The position numbers and the translations under genes are program-made. Shown here one piece after another: positions 58,842 through 64,000 of a stretch of 64,000 nt of DNA. This stretch comes from JBBROS01 sp965217935 (GTDB lineage Bacteria > Pseudomonadota > Alphaproteobacteria > Acetobacterales > Acetobacteraceae). How positions within the stretch are numbered: position 1 is the stretch's first letter; every line of letters begins with the position of its first letter. Below the pieces are notes generated by a model. It saw only the letters and a program-made list of their open reading frames with translations, did no database searches and had not been told where the DNA came from. The stretch lies in assembly GCA_965217935.1 (NCBI GenBank), contig OZ244581.1, positions 992,001-1,056,000 of the forward strand, given 5' to 3'.

Positions 58842-59936
58842 ATGCTGATCGGCGACCCGCCAACCGCCAGCAGCACCGGCCTCCCCGTCTGGGGCATCGA
58901 TTGCGAGGACGACCTCGTCTGCCGCGCCGTGACCCAGGAAACCCCGGACGTCCGCACCTTCCATTTCGGAACCGAACGCCCGGCCCAGTTCCGCTTCGAA
59001 CCCGGCCAGTTCCTGACCCTGGAACTCCCCATAGACGGCAGCCCCGTCTATCGCTGCTACACCATCTCCTCTCCCCCGACTCGCCCCGAAACCGTCTCCA
59101 TCAGCACGAAGCGCGTTCCCCAAGGCCCCGCCTCCAACTGGTTGCACGACGCGATGCGTCCCGGCCTGTCGCTGCGCGCCACCGGCCCCGCCGGCGAGTT
59201 CGTCCTCCCCCGCGCCCCCTCCGGCAAGCTCCTCTTCCTCTCCGGCGGCATCGGCGCCACCCCCGCCATCAGCATGATCCGCGCCCTCTACGACCGCGCC
59301 GAGGACCGCGACATCCTCTACGTCCACAGCGCCCGCACGCCCGCCGACATCCCCTTCCGCGACGAACTTGCCCTCATCGCCCGGCGCCTGCCCCGCCTGC
59401 GCGTCGTCCACATCGTCGAACGCCCCGGCGACGAACCCGCCTGGCCCGGCCTCACCGGCCGCCTGCACCCCCAGGCCCTCGCCCTCCTCGCCCCGGACCT
59501 GCTCGAACGTGAAACCTACTGCTGCGGCCCCGCCCCCTACATGGCCGCCGTCCGCGCCATGCTCGACGCCGCCGGCTTCAACCGCCAGAACTACCACGAG
59601 GAAAGCTTCAACTTCGAACGCCTCCCAGGCGGCGTCATCGAGGAGGTCTCCGAGGCCACCGCGCAATCCATCGCCGGGTTCAACGTGACATTTGTAAAGT
59701 CCAACAAGACCATAACCTGCGATTCCAGCACCACTGTCCTCGATGCCGCCCGCCAGGCCGGGATGAGATTGCCCTTCGCATGTTCGAAAGGGGTATGCGG
59801 CACCTGCAAAAGCCGTATGGTGTCAGGACGTGTCGACATGCGGCACGGCGGCGGCATCCGCCCCAGGGAAATTGATCAGGGCCTCGTGCTGATCTGCTGC
59901 AGCCGCCCCCTCGAAGATTTGGTGATCGACAAATGA
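58842..59936 (+). CDS. gbcB: GbcB-like hybrid ferredoxin reductase (glycine betaine demethylation)
   Basis: 364 residues from the ATG at 58842, preceded by AAGGAG. An FAD-binding barrel (FEPGQFLTLELPIDGSPVYR, YTISSPPTRPE), an NAD-binding domain (LLFLSGGIGATPAISMIRAL, TYCCGPAPYMAAVRAML) and a C-terminal [2Fe-2S] ferredoxin (RLPFACSKGVCGTCKSRMVS, LICCS) match the reductase of Rieske-type glycine betaine monooxygenase. It passes electrons from NADH to GbcA. GbcA itself is not in the window. It overlaps proV by four bases (ATGA), so reductase and transporter are co-translated. Confidence 0.87.
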   Translation: MLIGDPPTASSTGLPVWGIDCEDDLVCRAVTQETPDVRTFHFGTERPAQFRFEPGQFLTLELPIDGSPVYRCYTISSPPTRPETVSISTKRVPQGPASNWLHDAMRPGLSLRATGPAGEFVLPRAPSGKLLFLSGGIGATPAISMIRALYDRAEDRDILYVHSARTPADIPFRDELALIARRLPRLRVVHIVERPGDEPAWPGLTGRLHPQALALLAPDLLERETYCCGPAPYMAAVRAMLDAAGFNRQNYHEESFNFERLPGGVIEEVSEATAQSIAGFNVTFVKSNKTITCDSSTTVLDAARQAGMRLPFACSKGVCGTCKSRMVSGRVDMRHGGGIRPREIDQGLVLICCSRPLEDLVIDK

Positions 59937-61219
59937 CGCAAGCAGCCCAGGCTATCCGCCCAGCCCCGGCCCCCATCCTCTCCGCCCGCCCTCCTGAAAC
60001 CCGCCCGACCCTCATCGAGGTCCGCAACGTCAGCAAGTGCTTCGGCGCCAACACTCAAGAAGCCCTCGCCATGATCGAGGCCGGCTCCGACCGCGCCGCC
60101 ATCCTGGAGAAAACCGGCACCGCCGTCGGCCTGAGCCAGGTCAACGTCGACGTCGCCGAAGGCGAGATCCTCGTCGTCATGGGCCTGTCCGGCAGCGGCA
60201 AGTCCACCCTGCTGCGCTGCCTCAACCGCCTGATCGAGCCCAGCACCGGCGCCATCCGCGTCCGCGGCGCCGACGTCACCGCCATGAACGCCGCCGCGTT
60301 GCGGGACTTCCGCCGCCAGAATTTCGGCATGGTGTTCCAGCACTTCGCCCTCTTCCCCCACCGCACCATCCTCGCCAACGTCGAATTCGGCCTTGAGGTC
60401 CAAGGCAAGTCCAAGCAGGGCCGCCGCGACGCCGCCATGACCGCCATCGACCTCGTCGGCCTCAAAGGCTGGGAGCACCGCTACCCGAGCGAGCTTTCCG
60501 GCGGCATGAAGCAGCGCGCCGGCCTCGCCCGCGCGCTCGCCGCCGACGCCGCCATCCTGCTGATGGATGAAGCTTTCAGCGCGCTGGACCCGCTTATCCG
60601 CCGCGACATGCAGCAGGAGCTGAGCGAGCTGCAGAATCGCCTGAAGAAGACTATCGTCTTCGTCTCCCACGACCTCGACGAAGCCATCGCCCTCGGCGGG
60701 CGCATCGTCCTGATGAAAGATGGCGTGATCGTCCAAGTGGGCTACGCCGAGGAAATCCTGATGAACCCGGCCACCCCCTACGTCCGCCGCTTCGTCGAGC
60801 ACATCGACGTCGCCTCGGTGCTGAAGGTCGGCGCCCTGCTCTCCTCCACCCCGCTCCTACTCCGCACCCACGACGACGCCCAGGACGCCGCCGACCGCAT
60901 GGAAGCGGCCGGCGCCGGCACGGCCCTCGTAGTCGACGAAGCCGGCAGCCTTCAAGGCCGCGCCGATCTCGCCTCCGTCCGCCGCGCCGCGAAATCCAGC
61001 CGCCCGATCGCCACGGCCACGCAATCCTGCGCAACCCTTCACGCCAGCCTCTCGATCAAGGAGGCGTTGCCGGTGGTGGCCGGCGAACCCGAACCCATCC
61101 CCGTCATCGACGACGACGGCCTTCTGCAAGGCGCCATCGACCGCACCGGCATCATCAACGCGTTAGCCCGGCGCACCCATGTCCCCGCACAGGCCCAGGC
61201 CGAACCGGTAGCCGCGTGA
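59933..61219 (+). CDS. proV: glycine betaine/proline ABC transporter ATPase
   Basis: 428 residues. MGLSGSGKSTLLRCLNRLIE is Walker A, LSGGMKQRAGLARALAADA the ABC signature and AILLMDEAFSALDP Walker B; ISKCFG-like VSKCFGANTQEALAMIEAG is the ProV/OpuAA N-terminal insertion. Residues 290-420 are tandem CBS domains (GTALVVDEAGSLQG, IPVIDDDGLLQGAIDRTGII) that gate such transporters by ionic strength or nucleotides. It overlaps proW by four bases. Confidence 0.95.
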   Translation: MTQAAQAIRPAPAPILSARPPETRPTLIEVRNVSKCFGANTQEALAMIEAGSDRAAILEKTGTAVGLSQVNVDVAEGEILVVMGLSGSGKSTLLRCLNRLIEPSTGAIRVRGADVTAMNAAALRDFRRQNFGMVFQHFALFPHRTILANVEFGLEVQGKSKQGRRDAAMTAIDLVGLKGWEHRYPSELSGGMKQRAGLARALAADAAILLMDEAFSALDPLIRRDMQQELSELQNRLKKTIVFVSHDLDEAIALGGRIVLMKDGVIVQVGYAEEILMNPATPYVRRFVEHIDVASVLKVGALLSSTPLLLRTHDDAQDAADRMEAAGAGTALVVDEAGSLQGRADLASVRRAAKSSRPIATATQSCATLHASLSIKEALPVVAGEPEPIPVIDDDGLLQGAIDRTGIINALARRTHVPAQAQAEPVAA

Positions 61220-62061
61220 TGGACTGGTCCATACCCCGCATCCCGCTCGACGATTGGAGCGACGCCGCGCTGAATTTCCTCACCGGGACCCTATCCGGCC
61301 TCACCCGGGTCATCAGCCGCTCCGTCTCCGACTGGATCGCCGAACTCACGACGCTGCTGCAAGCGGTCCCCCCCCCCGTCATCATCGTCCTGTTCGGCCT
61401 GCTCGCCTGGCGCGTCTCCGGCTGGAAGCTCTCGCTCGGCACCATGCTCGGCCTCGCCTTCCTGTGGAACCTGCGCCTGTGGGACCCGATGATCACCACC
61501 CTCGTGATGGTCGTCCTCTCCACGATGGCCTCCATCGCCATCGGCCTGCCCATCGGCATCGCCGCCGCCCTCAGCGCCAAGACCTGGCGCTTCGTCTCCC
61601 CCACGATGGACATGGCCCAGACCATGCCCAGCTTCGTCTACCTCATCCCCGCCATCCCGTTCTTCGGCCTCGGCCCGGTCTCGGCCTGCTTCGCCACCGT
61701 CATCTTCTCCATGCCCCCCACCATTCGCCTCACCGCCCTCGGCATCCTGCAAGTGCCCGAGGAGATGACCGAAGCCGCCGACGCCTTCGGCACCACCCAC
61801 TGGCAGAAGCTGGTCAAGGTGCAGATCCCGCTGGCCATCCCCACCATCATGGCCGGCATCAACCAGACCATCATGCTCTCCCTCTCGATGGTGGTCATCG
61901 CCGCCATGATCGGCGCCGGCGGCCTCGGCCGCGAGGTCTGGAGCGCGATCCAGCGGCTCGAAGCCGGCCGCGGCTTCCAGGCCGGCATCGCCATCGCCAT
62001 CCTGGCCATCATCCTCGACCGCATCACGCAACAGGTCTCGCGCCGGGCGCAGCCGCGTTGA
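61216..62061 (+). CDS. proW: glycine betaine ABC transporter permease
   Basis: 281 residues starting at GTG 61216 (the next codon is ATG 61219, an equally good start). The binding-protein-dependent permease domain has the EAA-type loop TEAADAFGTTHWQKLVKVQI followed by PLAIPTIMAGINQTIMLSLS, and about six to seven membrane helices including FVYLIPAIPFFGLGPVSACF. It is the membrane component for ProV. Confidence 0.93.
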   Translation: MMDWSIPRIPLDDWSDAALNFLTGTLSGLTRVISRSVSDWIAELTTLLQAVPPPVIIVLFGLLAWRVSGWKLSLGTMLGLAFLWNLRLWDPMITTLVMVVLSTMASIAIGLPIGIAAALSAKTWRFVSPTMDMAQTMPSFVYLIPAIPFFGLGPVSACFATVIFSMPPTIRLTALGILQVPEEMTEAADAFGTTHWQKLVKVQIPLAIPTIMAGINQTIMLSLSMVVIAAMIGAGGLGREVWSAIQRLEAGRGFQAGIAIAILAIILDRITQQVSRRAQPR

Positions 62062-62105
62062 CGTTGTTCGGGAGATCGCGATGAGCGACGAATCCGGCAC
62101 CGGCC

Positions 62106-62300
62106 TTGATCGCGCGACAACAGAAGAAAATGCTTTCAGAAATCAGCAGCATGCGTGATGACATGGCCGTGATGACGGCGATCTTGCAGCGGCTCGACAG
62201 CACGGTCCCAGACGTGTCTATGGGGTTCGCGCCATGCACTCGCAAGATGTCCGGCTGACAATGCGCGTAAGCGACCTCGAAACGAACCCCCAACAGCCAG
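62106..62300 (+). pseudogene. frameshifted small coiled-coil protein between proW and proX
   Basis: A plus-strand frame from 62106 reads LIARQQKKMLSEISSMRDDM, AVMTAILQRLDSTV; after about 62205 a second frame continues VRAMHSQDVRLTMRVSDLET NPQQ. The pieces fit one small amphipathic coiled-coil protein (heptad-like leucines and isoleucines) of a kind common as short hypotheticals in Acetobacteraceae. The unbroken frame (ATG 62130 to stop 62258) would give only 42 residues. Too short for normal ORF calling; probably a decayed gene inserted within the transporter operon, and it increases the proW-proX gap to 252 bp. Confidence 0.45.
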
Positions 62301-62313
62301 GAAACGCAGCACA

Positions 62314-63189
62314 ATGCCGAACATTCCCGAGATTGCCCTACGTCGGCGGAGCGTTCTGGGCGCCGCCGCCCTCATCGGCGCAGCCGCCCTCCCCCGCTTC
62401 GCCGCCGCCGCCGGCAAGGGCGAGGTCCGCATCGCCTACGTCGAATGGGCCGACGCCACCGTCGCCACCAACATCCTTGCCCAGGCCCTGCAGCAGGACG
62501 GCTACGAGACCAAGACCATCCCCGTCTCCGGCGCCGCGATGTGGCAGGCGGTCGCGTCCGGCGACGCCGACTGCATGGTCGCCGGCTGGCTCCCCACCAC
62601 CCACGCCGCCTACTACGCCAGGCTCAAGGACAAGGTGGACCTCGCCGGCAAGAACGCCGAGGGCGCCCGCCTCGGCTGGGTCGTGCCCGATTACGTCAAG
62701 CTCGACTCCATTGCCGACCTTAAGGCCCATGCCGCCGAATTCGACAACAAGGTTATCGGCATCGATCCCGGCGCCGGCCTGATGCGCGCCTCTGAGAAGG
62801 CGATGAAGGAATACGGCCTCAGCAACATGAAGCTGGTCGAAGGCAGCGACGCCACCATGACCGCCGCCTTGAAAGACGCCATCGCCCGCAAGCAGCCCAT
62901 CGTCGTCACCGGCTGGACCCCGCACTGGATGTGGGCCGCCTTTAAGCTGAAATACCTGGCCGATCCCAAAGGCGTCCTCGGCGGCGAGGAGACCGTCTAC
63001 ACCGTCACCCGCAAGGACCTGAAGGACGAGAAGCCCGAGCTTTACAAGGTCTTGAGCAAGTTCAGCCTCACCTTGCCCGAAGAGCAGTCGGTCATGCTCC
63101 AGAACAACGAGAGCGGCGCCGACCCGAAAAAAACCGCCGCCAAGTGGGTGGCCGACAACCAGGACAAGGTGAAGTCCTGGCTCAGCTAA
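62314..63189 (+). CDS. proX: glycine betaine substrate-binding protein
   Basis: 291 residues. LRRRSVLGAAALIGAAALPR is a twin-arginine-like signal with an Ala-x-Ala cleavage site near residue 32; the mature OpuAC-type domain has the aromatic cage residues in VAGWLPTTHAAYY, GWVVPDYVKLDS and VTGWTPHWMWAAFKLKYL. It captures betaine in the periplasm for ProW/ProV. It is separated from proW by a decayed small gene. A hairpin follows the stop. Confidence 0.93.
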   Translation: MPNIPEIALRRRSVLGAAALIGAAALPRFAAAAGKGEVRIAYVEWADATVATNILAQALQQDGYETKTIPVSGAAMWQAVASGDADCMVAGWLPTTHAAYYARLKDKVDLAGKNAEGARLGWVVPDYVKLDSIADLKAHAAEFDNKVIGIDPGAGLMRASEKAMKEYGLSNMKLVEGSDATMTAALKDAIARKQPIVVTGWTPHWMWAAFKLKYLADPKGVLGGEETVYTVTRKDLKDEKPELYKVLSKFSLTLPEEQSVMLQNNESGADPKKTAAKWVADNQDKVKSWLS

Positions 63190-63202
63190 CCGCGGCGTGA
63201 AG

Positions 63203-63228
63203 CGGTCCTGCCCCGCTGGGCAGGGCCG
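63203..63228. terminator. GC-rich hairpin after proX
   Basis: CGGTCCTGCCC (63203-63213), loop CGCT, GGGCAGGGCCG (63218-63228): an 11-bp stem with one G-U pair. It may attenuate or terminate the transporter transcript before the next catabolic gene. Confidence 0.6.
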
Positions 63229-63362
63229 CGCTCGCAAGCAAGGCCAAGGCGCATCCCGGCCGTTTTTCTTCAGCTATCCCTTGACGACGCGCGAAGCCAA
63301 GTCCGGCGTCGCCCCAAGCCAAGCCCCGGCCGCGCCGGCGAGCCGATAACGCAGGAATGCCC

Positions 63363-64000
63363 ATGCAGCCGTTCTCCGCCCTCCGAGTCGCCCGCGAGGC
63401 CCTCCGCGGCCAATCCGGCTGGACCGAGCAGTGGCGCTCCCCCGAAAGCCCCCGCGCCGAGTACGACGCCATCATCGTCGGCGCCGGCGGCCACGGCCTG
63501 GCCACCGCCTACTACCTGGCACGAGAATACGGCCTGACCAACGTCGCCGTCCTGGAAAAAGGCTGGCTCGGCGGCGGCAACACCGGGCGCAACACCACCA
63601 TCATCCGCAGCAACTACCTGATGGAGGAAAGCGCCGCCTTCTACGATCACGCGGTCAAGCTGTGGGAGACCCTTTCCGCCGAGCTGAACTACAACGTCAT
63701 GTTCTCCCCCCGCGGCGTCATGATGCTCGCCCACACCGTCCACGACGTCCAGGTGTTCAAGCGCCACGTGCACGCCAACCGCCTCGCCGGCGTGGATAAC
63801 GAGTGGCTCACCCCCGAGGAGGCGCAAGCCTACTGCCCGCCGCTGAACATCGCCCCCGGCATGAGGTACCCCGTCCTCGGCGCCGCCCTGCAACGCCGCG
63901 GCGGCACCGCCCGCCACGACGCCGTCGCCTGGGGCTACGCCCGCGCCGCCAGCGCCATGGGCATCGACATCATCCAGAACTGCGCCGTCACCGGCATCGA
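63363..64000 (+). CDS. soxB: FAD-dependent oxidoreductase, sarcosine oxidase beta-like (partial, runs off window)
   Basis: The first 212 residues are seen, open to the window edge. AEYDAIIVGAGGHGLATAYY is the FAD-binding GxGxxG after a short N-terminal segment (RVAREALRGQSGWTEQWRSP) that is diagnostic of the heterotetrameric sarcosine oxidase beta subunit; GGGNTGRNTTIIRSNYL and FSPRGVMMLAHTVHDVQVFK continue the family pattern. Sarcosine oxidase converts sarcosine to glycine and formaldehyde, the last step of betaine breakdown. soxD, soxA and soxG would be expected just beyond the window. Confidence 0.88.
   Translation, partial: MQPFSALRVAREALRGQSGWTEQWRSPESPRAEYDAIIVGAGGHGLATAYYLAREYGLTNVAVLEKGWLGGGNTGRNTTIIRSNYLMEESAAFYDHAVKLWETLSAELNYNVMFSPRGVMMLAHTVHDVQVFKRHVHANRLAGVDNEWLTPEEAQAYCPPLNIAPGMRYPVLGAALQRRGGTARHDAVAWGYARAASAMGIDIIQNCAVTGI

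Overview
The window reads as chromosomal DNA of a high-GC alphaproteobacterium. The GC-rich codon use, the order rplY-pth-ychF and the PntA/PntAB/PntB split proton-translocating transhydrogenase fit Rhodospirillales, probably Acetobacteraceae. That placement is inference from gene content; there is no rRNA in the window to confirm it.

Layout. 0.2-9.3 kb: a methyltransferase, a glycosyltransferase-FkbM fusion, a tartrate-dehydrogenase-type enzyme, a glycerophosphodiesterase, citrate synthase, a small SNase-like protein and aspartate-semialdehyde dehydrogenase. The spacers here carry two dispersed non-coding repeat families (called A and B below). 9.4-28.3 kb: a long accessory stretch made of a broken Tn3-family transposase, an intact IS3-family element with perfect ends and a 3-bp target duplication, several frameshifted genes (GspN-like, DUF1185, epoxide hydrolase), an IS91-type transposase with its tyrosine recombinase, a 5'-truncated IS21 element and a large integrase beside tRNA-Gln(CUG). 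A complete three-subunit molybdenum hydroxylase operon (PaoABC type) sits inside it. 28.3-36.7 kb: housekeeping genes (amino-acid permease, Ppx/GppA, RlmE, DEAD-box helicase, YidB, YchF, Pth, L25). 36.7-39.4 kb: a gene-poor patch with an AT-rich island, strong palindromes, a decayed gene and an orphan ParD-like antitoxin.

39.4-44.4 kb is the most interesting segment. A perfect CRP-type operator (TGTGA-N6-TCACA) precedes four co-directional genes: a class III nucleotide cyclase with TolB-like and TPR regions, a PAP2/vanadium-haloperoxidase protein, a G1 (eqolisin-like) glutamic peptidase, and a Crp-family regulator that keeps the cNMP-binding residues and the R-E-x-x-x-R DNA-reading residues. 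Synthesis of a cyclic nucleotide, its sensor and the matching operator are thus in one locus, together with two unusual hydrolase/oxidase-type enzymes.

44.6-58.1 kb: transhydrogenase operon, MBL-fold hydrolase, manganese catalase with a YciE-like ferritin, ABC1 kinase with oligoendopeptidase F, an acyl-CoA synthetase, and a quinone-stress pair (MhqO-like dioxygenase plus WrbA) divergent from a LysR regulator. 58.3-64 kb: after a transposase remnant comes a glycine-betaine uptake and catabolism operon (GbcB-like reductase, ProV, ProW, ProX, and a sarcosine-oxidase-beta-like enzyme cut by the window end).
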